A stretch of DNA of 64,000 nucleotides from Nocardia niigatensis NBRC 100131 (GCF_000308655.1 NZ_BAGC01000108.1:58031-122030); one strand, 5' to 3'. Counted from the first letter of the stretch, positions 25,228 to 34,767 are shown. A program made the numbers and translations. Notes: generated from the letters alone by a model not told the origin.

Positions 25228-25257
25228 TATTTAGCACTCGACCCAGTCGAGTGCAAG
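25228..25257 (-). promoter_or_regulatory. CIRCE element over the hsp20 promoter
   Basis: TTAGCACTC-N9-GAGTGCAAG at 25231-25257 matches the CIRCE consensus TTAGCACTC-N9-GAGTGCTAA in 16 of 18 arm positions. CIRCE is the binding site of the heat-shock repressor HrcA. On the minus strand it overlaps a good promoter: -35 TTGCAC at 25251-25256, a 17-base spacer and -10 TAAATA at 25228-25233. Repression of hsp20 by HrcA is the direct prediction. Confidence 0.8.
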
Positions 25258-25290
25258 TACCAGCAAGAGGTAATCTTCAGGCAGGCGTCC

Positions 25291-25647
25291 ATGAGCGAGA
25301 AACGGGAGACACAGCAGATGCCAGAAGGTGCAAACGGCCATCTGCCACCGGCTGGGCAGGCGGTGTATGCGATCTCGGTGGCCGCCGAACTGGCCGGCGT
25401 CGGGATACAGACCCTGCGCCTCTACGAGCAACACGGGCTGATCACCCCGGTCCGCAGCCCCGGCGGCACCCGCCGCTACAGCGGCGAGGACCTCGCACGG
25501 CTGGCACGCGTGAGCGCCCTGGCCGGACAAGGGATCAACCTCGCCGGTATCGCGCGCATCCTCGACCTCGAAGACGCCAACACCGCGCTACGCGAAACCA
25601 ACAACGCCCTCACCGCGCAACGCGACCGCGACCCGAACCAGCGCTGA
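25291..25647 (+). CDS. MerR family transcriptional regulator (HspR-like)
   Basis: A 118-residue regulator: after a 25-residue tail, a MerR helix-turn-helix reads VAAELAGVGIQTLRLYEQHG followed by the wing PGGTRRYSGEDLARL. The short C-terminus lacks metal-binding cysteines, as in HspR, the repressor of dnaK-type heat-shock genes in actinobacteria. It is divergent from hsp20 across 136 bases, which suggests it acts on that promoter too, alongside HrcA. The palindrome at 25206 is a candidate site. Confidence 0.85.
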   Translation: MSEKRETQQMPEGANGHLPPAGQAVYAISVAAELAGVGIQTLRLYEQHGLITPVRSPGGTRRYSGEDLARLARVSALAGQGINLAGIARILDLEDANTALRETNNALTAQRDRDPNQR

Positions 25648-26109
25648 CCCCGTCCGGCAGGCGGATTCGCCGGAGCATGAACGGTGATATGGGGTGCTGT
25701 CGATCCGGGCATCGCGCGGGCCCCGGCTGCCGCACGGACATCCGCGACGTACGGCATCGGACATGCCCGGCAACGCGCACCACCGTGCGGGGTTCCCGCG
25801 CCGAGAGCGGCCGCCGGTTCAGCGCGAAGCGGGCAACCGGACTTCGAACATCGACAACAGCCGAAACAGCAGTAGATATGGCGCAATCGATTGGTAGACA
25901 GCGGGCTTCACACTCGATCTGTTGTCTGGGCGAAATGATCGGATGTCCCGGAAGCCGAAAGGCCAACGGAACACCGTACATCGCGACTTCCGGTCCAGCT
26001 CACACTGTTCCGTAGGAACGCTCCGCGAACCGTGCCGCTCAACCCCGCTATCCGGCGCCATTCGAGTATGGGTGAGCCATTGCGCGCCCGCGCAACCGTG
26101 ACCGCGGCT
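25648..26109. other. Intergenic region with no supported gene
   Basis: About 460 bases between the convergent merR gene and the carotenoid operon. No supported gene; no clear terminator hairpin was recognised. Confidence 0.4.
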
Positions 26110-27123
26110 CTACCTCTGGTGCGTGCGCAATTGATAACGCCGTTCGGCGTAGGCGAGGTCGTCACGCCACAAGCGGGTCGCAGCGTGGTTCATCGCGGAT
26201 CGCAACAGGGGCAGTGCCCGGCGCGCGTGCCGGAAACCCGGCCGCTCGGAGTTCGCGATAGTGGTCTCGACCACCGCGGTTCGGGCGCGACCGTCCGGAC
26301 CGAGACCCAGTGGGGTGGCGTGGGTTTCGACCACGCTTCCTGTTCCTTCGCCCTCGACGATGCGCATCACGATGGTGCGTGGATCCGGGCAGCTGAACTC
26401 GGCCTGCACCGGCACACCGAGTCGGCGGGTCACCCGGAACGTCACCGTCAGCAAGAACCGGTGGTTCTCCTCGGTGATCCCTTCGCGCGGCGGCGTCCGG
26501 GTGACGTCCAGATGGGCGAACGAGTAGGGGTGGAACCATGAGCCGTGCCACGGGTCGAGTCGATTGGCGATGATGTCGCGCGGCTCGCATACCCCGACCA
26601 GCCGCGTCACCGCATGCACCGTGGTATCCACAGGCCGTTCACTCAGTATCGGCGCGTCGGTCGGCGACTCTCCGCCGAGGGCGTCCAGCCGCACCCAGGC
26701 CAGCACGCCGTCGTCATGGCTCGGGTAGGGGCACCACCGCGACGCGCTCTCGGTGGACCCTACTCGCATGCCGTGCCAGCGGCAGATCAGCGCGTTGTTC
26801 TCGACCTGCGCGGTGGACAGCGGCGCACCCAGATGAGGACAGGCGCCGGGCCCGGCGTACAGGCCGCCCGTCTCATCGCGCCAGAGAACCACCTCTGTGC
26901 CACCGACTCTCGTACCGAACGGCCGATCGTGGCGGATCGCGGTGCTGGCGGCGATGGCGTACCAGTTACCGGACGGGCGCTGCTGCGACCAGCGCAAGGC
27001 GGCCGCGATCAGACAGGGATCGGCGTCCTGATAGGTGGGTCGCTGACGTGACCACTTCTCGGGCGAGAACCGTTGCAACGGAGAGCTCTTCGGCCAGGAG
27101 GCGAGTTCGGTGCGAATGTTCAT
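26110..27123 (-). CDS. Rieske 2Fe-2S protein, DUF5914 family, of the carotenoid operon
   Basis: A 337-residue protein with an N-terminal Rieske domain (Cys95-x-His97 and Cys114-x-x-His117) followed by a domain of about 200 residues matching DUF5914, found in crt operons of mycobacteria and nocardiae. The later phrase NRLDPWHGSWFHPYSF has histidines that could hold a mononuclear iron, so oxygenation of the carotenoid end group is a fair guess. Its ATG overlaps the crtU stop by four bases (ATGA). It is the last gene of the operon. Confidence 0.8.
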   Translation of the reverse strand: MNIRTELASWPKSSPLQRFSPEKWSRQRPTYQDADPCLIAAALRWSQQRPSGNWYAIAASTAIRHDRPFGTRVGGTEVVLWRDETGGLYAGPGACPHLGAPLSTAQVENNALICRWHGMRVGSTESASRWCPYPSHDDGVLAWVRLDALGGESPTDAPILSERPVDTTVHAVTRLVGVCEPRDIIANRLDPWHGSWFHPYSFAHLDVTRTPPREGITEENHRFLLTVTFRVTRRLGVPVQAEFSCPDPRTIVMRIVEGEGTGSVVETHATPLGLGPDGRARTAVVETTIANSERPGFRHARRALPLLRSAMNHAATRLWRDDLAYAERRYQLRTHQR

Positions 27124-28709
27124 CGCAGGCGCCTTTCACGGGTCGCGAGCGAGCGCAGGAGCGCCGAGCGCCCGCGCGCGGGGACCGAGTGCAGGGTGTG
27201 TCCGGCCGCATTCCATTGGCGCAGCAGCGAATTGGCCGCCATCCAGCCCGTGGTCGCGGCGCGTTCCATCAACGCGACCGGCAGGTCGACACGGATGCCG
27301 TCGCCGGCGAGGGCCAGCCTGGGGTGCGGGGTCGTCACGCCCGGGCGTGTGGCGAAGTCACCCGGGGAGAAGCGCGGGCAGTCTTGACGCCAGAGCATGG
27401 ACTCCCCCACGATCTCCGCCGCCGCGGTCTCCGGATATAACGCGTGCAACCGTGCCAGCAGCCGACCACGCAGCTCGGCGCCTTCGGCGGGCGGGGGTAT
27501 CCTGGCGGCCGCCGCGTACGCGTGCAGTTCCACGACGCTGCCGCCAGTAACGCGGGCCCAGTCGGCCGCCTGCCATTCATAGCGGTTCACAACGCTGATG
27601 TTGTCGAGCGGATCCAGACCTCCGGTGCCGAGGAAACATGCTCGGTCGGCGCGGACCGGCCGGTCCAGCCACAGCCGCTGCACCGCGAATGCCGGAGCGA
27701 GCTCCAAGGCGGCTACGCGTGCACGCCATTCGGCGTCGCCCAGTGTCGGCGAGGCTGCGACGATGCGGCGCAGGCCGGCGATGTCGACGGCGAGAACGAC
27801 GGCGTCGACAGCCATGGTCGCCCCGGTGTCGTCGGCAAGCTGGAATCCCTCGCCTCGGGTGTCGACGCTGTCGATGGAGACACCGCGGTGGAACCGGACG
27901 CTACCGGGCCGTTCCGGCGTGGCCGGCGCGGTCAGATGGTCCGCCAGCGGGTTCCACAGGCTGACGTCAAAGTTGTCTCGCGCCACATCGAAGATCAGGC
28001 CCTCGCTGGAGCCGAGGAAGTAGATGTGGAACATCGCCGCGAGCTCGGCGGCGGACATCCGCCGTGGTTCGATGAAGAAGCTGCGCGAGAACACCTCGAA
28101 TGCCAAGTGCCGAGCGGACTCCGGGAAGTTGATGTCGCGCAGAAACGTCTCTGCGTCCAGATGATCGAGCTGGGCATAGATCTCCGGCACCGAGACCGCT
28201 GCCAGCGGAGCGGCGGCTTGCGGGTTCATCCGGACCAGGTCCCGTAATCGGAAGGTGGGGCTGCGCAGCGCGAAAGCCAAGGCGTTCCAGGGCGGAGTTC
28301 GCGGCAACCCGCGGAAGGTGTCGCGTCGCCCGTTCGCGTCGACGAGCGGATAGTCTTCCAGCCGGTGCAACCGCTGCAGCTGAGGATCGGTGCGCCCCAG
28401 CAACTTTCGCAGGTTGTAGTACTGGGCGAAGAACGCGTGGAAGCCGCGGTTCATGCCGACGGCGGTGCCGTCGGCCAGCCGCTCGTTCCAAGCTCCGACG
28501 CGACCGCCCAGATAACGCTCCCGTTCCACAACCTCCACGTGGCATCCGCGTTCGGCCAGTCCGGTCGCGGCCGCCAGGCCCGCGATTCCGGCGCCGACGA
28601 CAGCCACTCGCGGCGCGGGTCCGACTCGTCCGAGGTCGCGATGTCCCGGTACCGCCGGGTAGTGCACCCGCCGCCGATCGCGGCCGTAACCGGTGCTCGG
28701 TATGGTCAT
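27120..28709 (-). CDS. crtU: FAD-dependent carotenoid desaturase/methyltransferase, isorenieratene synthase type
   Basis: A 529-residue FAD enzyme. The dinucleotide fold VAVVGAGIAGLAAATGLAERG sits at about residues 35-55, preceded by a 34-residue tail, and GMNRGFHAFFAQYYNLR near 110 is typical of CrtU. CrtU turns the beta-rings of beta-carotene into aromatic rings by desaturation and methyl shift, giving isorenieratene (leprotene). Its ATG overlaps the crtYd stop by one base (TGATG). Placement right after the lycopene cyclase genes supports the assignment. Confidence 0.85.
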   Translation of the reverse strand: MTIPSTGYGRDRRRVHYPAVPGHRDLGRVGPAPRVAVVGAGIAGLAAATGLAERGCHVEVVERERYLGGRVGAWNERLADGTAVGMNRGFHAFFAQYYNLRKLLGRTDPQLQRLHRLEDYPLVDANGRRDTFRGLPRTPPWNALAFALRSPTFRLRDLVRMNPQAAAPLAAVSVPEIYAQLDHLDAETFLRDINFPESARHLAFEVFSRSFFIEPRRMSAAELAAMFHIYFLGSSEGLIFDVARDNFDVSLWNPLADHLTAPATPERPGSVRFHRGVSIDSVDTRGEGFQLADDTGATMAVDAVVLAVDIAGLRRIVAASPTLGDAEWRARVAALELAPAFAVQRLWLDRPVRADRACFLGTGGLDPLDNISVVNRYEWQAADWARVTGGSVVELHAYAAAARIPPPAEGAELRGRLLARLHALYPETAAAEIVGESMLWRQDCPRFSPGDFATRPGVTTPHPRLALAGDGIRVDLPVALMERAATTGWMAANSLLRQWNAAGHTLHSVPARGRSALLRSLATRERRLR

Positions 28710-29038
28710 CACCGAGAGCCTTCCCGTCGCTGCCGTGTGCGTTCCCATCCCAGTAGAACTGCCGTCACCAGGGCGAACCCGAATAGGTAGTCCTCCACGG
28801 GGATTCCCCACGGAAATCGAAGTCCGAGAATATGGTGTGGGTTGTACACCACGATCGGCGCCGGACCCGTGGTGAGCCATCCGTCGACGAGGGTCTGGAA
28901 TCCGAGGACGATCAGCATCGTCAGCCAGTATGCGAGGCGCCGGAACAACCCGGTACGCATCATCATCGACTCGGTCAGGCACACGGTCACCACGCCGGCG
29001 ACCGCGGGCAGCGTGTATCCCGCTCCCGTGAAGTTCAT
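28709..29038 (-). CDS. crtYd: Lycopene cyclase subunit CrtYd
   Basis: A 109-residue membrane protein with three helices and the conserved acidic motif PVEDYLF near residue 82. It forms the second half of the heterodimeric lycopene beta-cyclase of Gram-positive bacteria, which closes both ends of lycopene to beta-carotene. It starts at ATG 29038, overlapping the CrtYc stop as ATGA, so the two subunits are made in step. Confidence 0.92.
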   Translation of the reverse strand: MNFTGAGYTLPAVAGVVTVCLTESMMMRTGLFRRLAYWLTMLIVLGFQTLVDGWLTTGPAPIVVYNPHHILGLRFPWGIPVEDYLFGFALVTAVLLGWERTRQRREGSR

Positions 29039-29385
29039 TGCCGGGTCGCCTTCCTCGCGCTGCCGAAGCGACGGCATCCCACCGCGAGGATGTTCTCGAC
29101 CGCGACGTAGGTGAGCAGACCGCAAACCGGTACGACGAGGAAGAACAGCAGTTCCTCGAGCGGCATCGCTCCCGGCAGCGTCACCCCGAGGGTGTATCGG
29201 CGATCGAAGCTCCACACGCCCGCGGCGATCGCGATCAGATCCCAGGCCACGAACAGCACCGCCGCCGGCCACAGCGCGCCGAGCAGCAGGCGCGGACGCC
29301 GGTAGACGCCTCGGCCGAACAGCTCCAGCGGTGCGGTCACAGCAACGCAGGCCGCCAAGACGAACAGGTAGTGCCAGTGGTCCAT
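29035..29385 (-). CDS. crtYc: Lycopene cyclase subunit CrtYc
   Basis: A 116-residue membrane protein with three helices and the family motif PLEELLFFLVVP near residues 75-86, whose paired Glu residues are needed for cyclisation. It opens with MDHWHYLFVLAACV, as usual for CrtYc. It pairs with CrtYd, encoded immediately downstream with a four-base overlap. The gap to the crtB stop upstream is nine bases. Confidence 0.92.
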   Translation of the reverse strand: MDHWHYLFVLAACVAVTAPLELFGRGVYRRPRLLLGALWPAAVLFVAWDLIAIAAGVWSFDRRYTLGVTLPGAMPLEELLFFLVVPVCGLLTYVAVENILAVGCRRFGSARKATRQ

Positions 29386-29394
29386 ATCCTGTCC

Positions 29395-30384
29395 TCACCT
29401 GTGCTCACGGGGATCGGCGGTCTCGAACGGTGGCGTTGTTTCGTCCGGTACCGGATGGGGACCGGCAGTCCGGCGTGCCTGCCACGCGCGCACGAAACCC
29501 GCTGTCCCGACCAGGATCCTGCGTCCGGTCCCCACCCTGGCCCGACGGCCGAACACCTCGAAATCACTGGCTTCGATGCGGTCGAGGATCTCCCCGTACA
29601 GCACCGCCGCCGTTTCGACACAAGGCCGCGAGCGTGGCGCCAGGAGTTCGGTTCCGCGTCGGGCGTAAGCGTAGATGCCCCTGGTGATCTCGAGTTGTTC
29701 CGACAGCGCGCGCCGCACCTTCGGATCGACGCGGCGTCGGTTCCGGCACCACCGCAGCAGGTCCCGGTCCACCCCGTGGGCGGCGAGTTCGTCGGCAGGC
29801 AGGTACACCCGATTGCGCGCCAGATCCTCGTCGATGTCACGCAGGAAGTTGGTGAGCTGAAAGGCTTTTCCGAGCGCGGCCGCATACGGCGCGGCCGCGG
29901 CCACCGACTCGGTGGTGCCCAGGATCGGCAACAACTGCATGCCGATCACCTCCGCCGACCCGTAGACGTAGCTGTCCAGGGCCTGCCGGTCCGGGTAGTC
30001 GGTGACCGACAAGTCCATCCGCATGGATGCCAGAAACGCTTCGAAGAGGTGCCCGGGTATCCGGTAGCTGTGCGCGGTGTGCAGTACCGCGGCCAGAACC
30101 GGATCACCGGCGGAATCGGCGGCGGCGAATTGCCCGGCGAGCTTGTGCAATCGGGTCGCTCGCTCGGACGGTGTCAGCGCGGGGTCGAATTCGTCGAGGA
30201 TGTCGTCAGCGCGGCGGGCGAAGCCGTAGAGCGCGTGGACGGCGGGGCGCTGGTCGGGCGCCAGCAACCGGGTCGCGAGAAAGAAGGTCTTGCCATGAGC
30301 GGCATTGAGCTCGCGACAGATTTGGTAGGACCGGCGCAGGCGCGGGTCGGTGATGCCCGCAGCGTCGAGTTCGGCGCGCGTCAT
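29395..30384 (-). CDS. crtB: Phytoene synthase
   Basis: A 329-residue squalene/phytoene synthase joining two GGPP molecules to phytoene. Both metal-binding Asp motifs are present: RRADDILDEFD near residues 57-67 and NFLRDIDEDLARNRVYLP near 175-192, along with YVYGSAEVIG. The ATG at 30384 overlaps the crtI stop (ATGA). The C-terminal 35 residues are Pro/Thr-rich and probably disordered. Confidence 0.95.
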   Translation of the reverse strand: MTRAELDAAGITDPRLRRSYQICRELNAAHGKTFFLATRLLAPDQRPAVHALYGFARRADDILDEFDPALTPSERATRLHKLAGQFAAADSAGDPVLAAVLHTAHSYRIPGHLFEAFLASMRMDLSVTDYPDRQALDSYVYGSAEVIGMQLLPILGTTESVAAAAPYAAALGKAFQLTNFLRDIDEDLARNRVYLPADELAAHGVDRDLLRWCRNRRRVDPKVRRALSEQLEITRGIYAYARRGTELLAPRSRPCVETAAVLYGEILDRIEASDFEVFGRRARVGTGRRILVGTAGFVRAWQARRTAGPHPVPDETTPPFETADPREHR

Positions 30385-31907
30385 TTCGGCATCCGAACCG
30401 AGGTGGCGCCGGCGGTGACGGCACTGGTGTCGGCCCGCCGATGCCCGGTGACGCGGTCGGCGGCCAGACGTCCGGAGATCAACACCGGCGGGATCCCCAC
30501 CCCGGGAACGGTCGACCCGCCGGCGAGCACGACATTGTCCACTCCGCGAATCATGTTGGCGGGCCGGAACGGACCGGTCTGAGCGAAGGTGTGCGCCAAC
30601 GCGAACGGGCTGCCTGCCAGCATGTCCCGACGGGCCCAATCGGCGGGAGTGACCATCCGCAGCACCTCGGCGTCGCGAAGTTCCGCCCCGAGTCTGGCGC
30701 GCGCGAGTTCGAGAATTTCTTCCGCGTACCCGGTTCCCGACCGCTCCCAATCGATATCGCCTCGAACGAGATTGGGCACCGGCGCCAGCACGTAGAGCAG
30801 ATCGCGGCCCGTGGGGGCCAGGCCCGGATCGCTCGCCGTCGGACGGGTCACCAGCAACGACGGATCGCTCATGACCCGGCCCTGGTCGATGATCTCGCGG
30901 AAAGCGGCGTGCCAGGCCTCCCCGAACAACAAGCTGTGATGCGGAATTCGCGCGTCCCGCGCACACGCGACGTGCAGTACGACGGCCGACGGCGCGGCCC
31001 GCACGGCGACGGGACGCCGCGAGCGGTGCCCGAGCAATTCGTAGGCCCGGTGCAGTTCGGTCGTCAGTACCACTGCGTCACAGGCGATCCGCTCGCCTTG
31101 ATCGGTCTGTATCGCGACCACCCGCCCGGCGGAGCGCTCCAACTCGGTCACGCTGGATCTGTAGCGGAAGCGCACGCCCGCGTTCTCGGCCGCCGCCGCG
31201 AGTGCGTCGGGCACCGCCCGCATGCCGCCGCGCGGAAAATAGACCCCGGACATGGTGTCCATGTAGGCGATCACCGCGTATGCCGCCAGCGCCTGTTCGG
31301 GCGCGACTCCGGCGTAGAGCGATTGGAAGGTGAATACGCGCCGCAACGTGGGATCGGTGATGAACTCGCCGACCTTGCGATCCCAGCGACGGAATCCGCC
31401 CAGTGCGGCGAGGCCGGCGAGCGCCGGAATCGACATCTGCAGCGGAGAGTCGAAGTTCGCCGCGACGAACCGATCGAACTCGGTCGCGTACAGGCGGGTG
31501 AGCCAGTTACGCAACCTGCGATAGCCCGCGGCCTGGTCCGGGCCTGCGAAGCGGGTGATCGACCGAACCATCCGATCCTCGTCACTGTGCACCTCGAGGG
31601 TTCGGCCGTCCGCGAATGTCGCGTGGTAGGCGGGATCGACGGGGAGGAGATCCAATCGATCCGCCATCCGCTCCCCCACGGCGGCGAAGACCTCGTCGAT
31701 CAGCGCGGGCATCGTCAGCACCGTCGGACCGGTATCGACGCGGTACCCGCCCAGATCCAGCCTGCCCATCCGGCCGCCCGGCACCGCTTCTCGTTCCACC
31801 ACCGTCACCGATCGGCCGCGCCCGGCCAGATGGATCGCGGTGGACAGGCCCGCCAGACCGGCGCCCACCACCACGACGTGGTCGCTGTGTCCCTTGACCG
31901 TGCGCAT
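30381..31907 (-). CDS. crtI: Phytoene desaturase
   Basis: A 508-residue FAD enzyme that desaturates phytoene stepwise to lycopene. The FAD fold is at the N-terminus (VVVVGAGLAGLSTAIHLAGRG), followed by GYRVDTGPTVLTMP, and the C-terminal CrtI signature NVVLAGGSTVPGVGIPPVL is present. Length is normal for bacterial CrtI. The ATG at 31907 has a GAGAGGAAA site and lies 13 bases after the crtE stop. Confidence 0.95.
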   Translation of the reverse strand: MRTVKGHSDHVVVVGAGLAGLSTAIHLAGRGRSVTVVEREAVPGGRMGRLDLGGYRVDTGPTVLTMPALIDEVFAAVGERMADRLDLLPVDPAYHATFADGRTLEVHSDEDRMVRSITRFAGPDQAAGYRRLRNWLTRLYATEFDRFVAANFDSPLQMSIPALAGLAALGGFRRWDRKVGEFITDPTLRRVFTFQSLYAGVAPEQALAAYAVIAYMDTMSGVYFPRGGMRAVPDALAAAAENAGVRFRYRSSVTELERSAGRVVAIQTDQGERIACDAVVLTTELHRAYELLGHRSRRPVAVRAAPSAVVLHVACARDARIPHHSLLFGEAWHAAFREIIDQGRVMSDPSLLVTRPTASDPGLAPTGRDLLYVLAPVPNLVRGDIDWERSGTGYAEEILELARARLGAELRDAEVLRMVTPADWARRDMLAGSPFALAHTFAQTGPFRPANMIRGVDNVVLAGGSTVPGVGIPPVLISGRLAADRVTGHRRADTSAVTAGATSVRMPK

Positions 31908-31920
31908 CGGTTTCCTCTCG

Positions 31921-33027
31921 TCACAACCGCCGTGCGGTGCACAGCAACGCCATCTGTTCCAGTGCCGCGCGCCGATCCCCGCCGAGCGCGCGCTCCTGTA
32001 TTGCGCGCACGGCATCATCGACCCGGTCGGCGATCAATTCCTCGATGCGCTCGGGCGCACCCGATGTCGCGATCAGCGTCCTGCAGCGATCGATCGCGGC
32101 GTGGTCCAGTTCGGGCCGGTTCACCAGTTCCGACAGCTCGCGACGAGTGGTCGCCGGAGCCATCTCCAGCGCGGCGACCACCACGCTGGTCGCCTTGTGC
32201 TGCCCGAGATCGCTGTCCTGCGCCTTTCCGGTGATCGAATCCGCGCCGAAGACTCCGAGCAGATCGTCACGCAGCTGAAACGCCTCGCCGATCCGAGTTC
32301 CGTAGTGGCCCAGGGCTTTCAGCGTCCGCTCGCTCGCACCGGCCAGCGCAGCACCCAATTCGAGCGGCCGCCGGACGGTGTAGTTGCCCGACTTCGCGCG
32401 GGCGATGCCGAGCACGGTCTCCAGGCTGGGACGCTCTCGTATGTCGTTGCCCAGATCCGCGAACTGGCCCACCGCGAGCTCGATCCGCATCGCGTCGTAT
32501 CGCGGCCACAATCGAGCCAGTGCGTCGGCACCGACGCCGCTCTCGCGCAGCATCTGTTCAGCCCAGACCAGACACATGTCGCCGAGCAGGGTCGCAGCCG
32601 ACGTTCCGAAATTCGGTGTGACGCCGGTTCGGCCGCCCTGTCGAGCGGACAGACGGATGTGGGCGGCATCGGACCCCCGACGTAGCACGGCGTCGTCCAT
32701 GACGTCGTCCTGAAGCAACGCGAACGCGTGCAGCAGCTCCAAGCTCGCCGAAGCACGCACCGCCGCGGCGTCGGGCTCGCCGGCGCACAACCAGCCCAGG
32801 TACATGAACGCCGACCGCAGGCATTTTCCGCCGACGGCGTACTGTGCCAGCACGGCGTCCACGCCGACGGCGGACAGCTCGTGCACGCGCACCCGGTCCA
32901 GGAAGTTCGTGAGTTCGGCGAGCACCCGGGAACGGGTATCGGAATGCCAGCTCTGGAATCCCGTGGCGAGATCCGGCACCGACGGTCCGAGCGATGCTCG
33001 AGCGGGATCGAAGGACACCGTGCTCAT
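31921..33027 (-). CDS. crtE: Geranylgeranyl diphosphate synthase
   Basis: A 368-residue polyprenyl synthase making the C20 diphosphate precursor. The first Asp-rich motif is DDVMD at residues 107-111 and the second is DDLLG at 254-258, followed by Asp263; GGKCLR near 67-72 is the diphosphate-binding loop. Its ATG at 33027 overlaps the stop of the glycosyltransferase gene (ATGA), so it is the second gene of the operon. Confidence 0.93.
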   Translation of the reverse strand: MSTVSFDPARASLGPSVPDLATGFQSWHSDTRSRVLAELTNFLDRVRVHELSAVGVDAVLAQYAVGGKCLRSAFMYLGWLCAGEPDAAAVRASASLELLHAFALLQDDVMDDAVLRRGSDAAHIRLSARQGGRTGVTPNFGTSAATLLGDMCLVWAEQMLRESGVGADALARLWPRYDAMRIELAVGQFADLGNDIRERPSLETVLGIARAKSGNYTVRRPLELGAALAGASERTLKALGHYGTRIGEAFQLRDDLLGVFGADSITGKAQDSDLGQHKATSVVVAALEMAPATTRRELSELVNRPELDHAAIDRCRTLIATSGAPERIEELIADRVDDAVRAIQERALGGDRRAALEQMALLCTARRL

Positions 33028-34331
33028 CGCGACAGACAGTTCCGTGAGGGAACGGCCGGCCGGGATGAGGCGGCCCCGATATCGATCAGCACGCCCGAAA
33101 TCACTTCGAACGGCGACATTCTCGTCATTTCTCGCCCCAATCTCGCGGCTGCGGAACGAAATTCACCGACACTCAGCACCCGATCGATCGCGGCAGCTAT
33201 CGCGCCGGATCCCGGGCGCGCGGTACCGAGATCGATCCCCGCTCCCGCGTAGGCCACCCTCGCCGCGACCTCCGGTTTGTCCGCGGTCTCTCCCGCGACG
33301 ATCACGGGTACGCCGTGGCAAAGCGCCTGTTGCACACCGCCGTAGCCGCCGTTGGTGATCATCACGTCCACCCGTGGCAGCAGGTGACCGTAGGGCACGG
33401 AATCGGTGACATGGGCGTTCCCCGGGACAGGTCCGATCGACGAGGACGAACCGCCGGTACACGCCACGACGACTACGTCGGCCCGCCCGCGCAATGCCGA
33501 CAGCGTGGGCCGGATCAACTGGCCGAGATCGGTATTGTTCCAGGTCCCCTGTGTCACATGGATGACAGTCTTCCCCGTGGACAGTTCGCTCCACCAAGTC
33601 GGCAGCACGGCCTCCCCGGGAACCGGGACCGGAAGCGGTCCCGTGAACACCACCGTGCGCGGCAGATCGCCGCGCGGATATTCGAAGCTGGGCACGGTGA
33701 ACTGAAGCAGCCGGTCGGCGAGCAGGGGCCAATCGAGCAGATAGACCGGCAAAGGCCCCAGCCCCAGCGTGCTCAGCATCGAATCCAGCCGTCTGCGGTC
33801 CGCTCTGAACAGCACCTGTCGAACGAATCGATTCATCGCCGTGTAGTCGCGGCCGGGTCGCGGCTGCCAGCCCATGCCGAACGGTGGGACATCGGTGCTG
33901 GACAGCATCAGCGGAACGACACCGCACACCAGCACCGGCGGTCGTGGCTGTGTCCCGAGCAGCAGCGGAATGGCGCCGGTGAACATCACGTCGACGAACA
34001 CGGCGTCGAATTCCGTTCGGGCCAGCTGGGCGGTGAGTGCCCGGAACTGACTCTCTATCGGTTCGAGGAAGCTGGCGCGCAGGTCTGCGCGGCCGTTCCG
34101 CCATCGGCGCGGCAGGCCAGATACCCGTCCGTCGGGCACTTCACTGGATGTCACAGCTGTATCGGCCTCGAGCGTCGCACAGGGAATGCCTTGTGCCACA
34201 GCCTTTTCAAGGAATATCGCACCGGTGAGCAAGCGCACCTCATGACCGCGACGACCAAGACCCGCGGCGAGGACCTGCATGGGAGCGGCGTGTCCGGGAA
34301 TCGGACTCGCTGCCACGAGATATCGCGCCAC
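33024..34331 (-). CDS. GT1-type (MGT/UGT) glycosyltransferase heading the carotenoid operon
   Basis: A 435-residue two-domain GT-B enzyme. The C-terminal half has the family's donor-binding segment: VIHVTQGTWNN, then DVMITNGGYGGVQQALCHG and GVPVIVAGETADK; the usual HGG is NGG here. Related CrtX enzymes attach sugars to hydroxylated carotenoids, and its position suggests a carotenoid or other hydroxylated acceptor. The GTG at 34331 follows GGAGGAG. No hydroxylase gene is obvious in the operon except perhaps the Rieske protein. Confidence 0.85.
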   Translation of the reverse strand: MARYLVAASPIPGHAAPMQVLAAGLGRRGHEVRLLTGAIFLEKAVAQGIPCATLEADTAVTSSEVPDGRVSGLPRRWRNGRADLRASFLEPIESQFRALTAQLARTEFDAVFVDVMFTGAIPLLLGTQPRPPVLVCGVVPLMLSSTDVPPFGMGWQPRPGRDYTAMNRFVRQVLFRADRRRLDSMLSTLGLGPLPVYLLDWPLLADRLLQFTVPSFEYPRGDLPRTVVFTGPLPVPVPGEAVLPTWWSELSTGKTVIHVTQGTWNNTDLGQLIRPTLSALRGRADVVVVACTGGSSSSIGPVPGNAHVTDSVPYGHLLPRVDVMITNGGYGGVQQALCHGVPVIVAGETADKPEVAARVAYAGAGIDLGTARPGSGAIAAAIDRVLSVGEFRSAAARLGREMTRMSPFEVISGVLIDIGAASSRPAVPSRNCLSR

Positions 34332-34767
34332 GCCGCGACTCCTCCGCTGCTCATTCGCCCTGTTGCCTACAGCCGATCCGGCTCCCCATCGAGCCGTTCG
34401 GATTCGATCAAAAACGATGGTACCTCAAACGATGCAAATTCGATGCACTCAGAGTTGCCATCGCTGATCAGCCGGGACCGCTGACCGAATTTCCCGAGGG
34501 CGATCTCGAGCGCCCGGACCCGATTACCTCTGTGGCAATACGAATCCCTCCCATCCCGGTCCTGCCCAACATCCGCGACCACTCTCCACGGAACAGAAGC
34601 CGCGGTCGGCGAAGCCTGCGACCACAGCACCACGATCGGTGCACGCTGCTGTTTGGCCGCGCATCCGCAAGGGCATCGGCCCGCACCGAACCGACCCACC
34701 GAACAACAGCGCCGGAATTCCGCGTTCAGCCGAGTCCGAGCGGCGGCCGAGCGCCTCAACGCCGACC
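34332..34767. promoter_or_regulatory. Carotenoid operon promoter region
   Basis: About 435 bases with no gene, upstream of the first gene of the operon. At 34427-34448 lies AAACGATGCA-N7-TGCA, a motif repeated at 35314-35336 in the next gene-poor stretch; a related AAACGATG is at 34412-34419. These may be operator sites. No promoter was assigned with confidence. Confidence 0.45.

Noticed and set aside
28838..30582. Plus-strand frames across crtYd, crtYc, crtB and crtI
   Set aside because: Shadows of the carotenoid genes, with no domain of their own.
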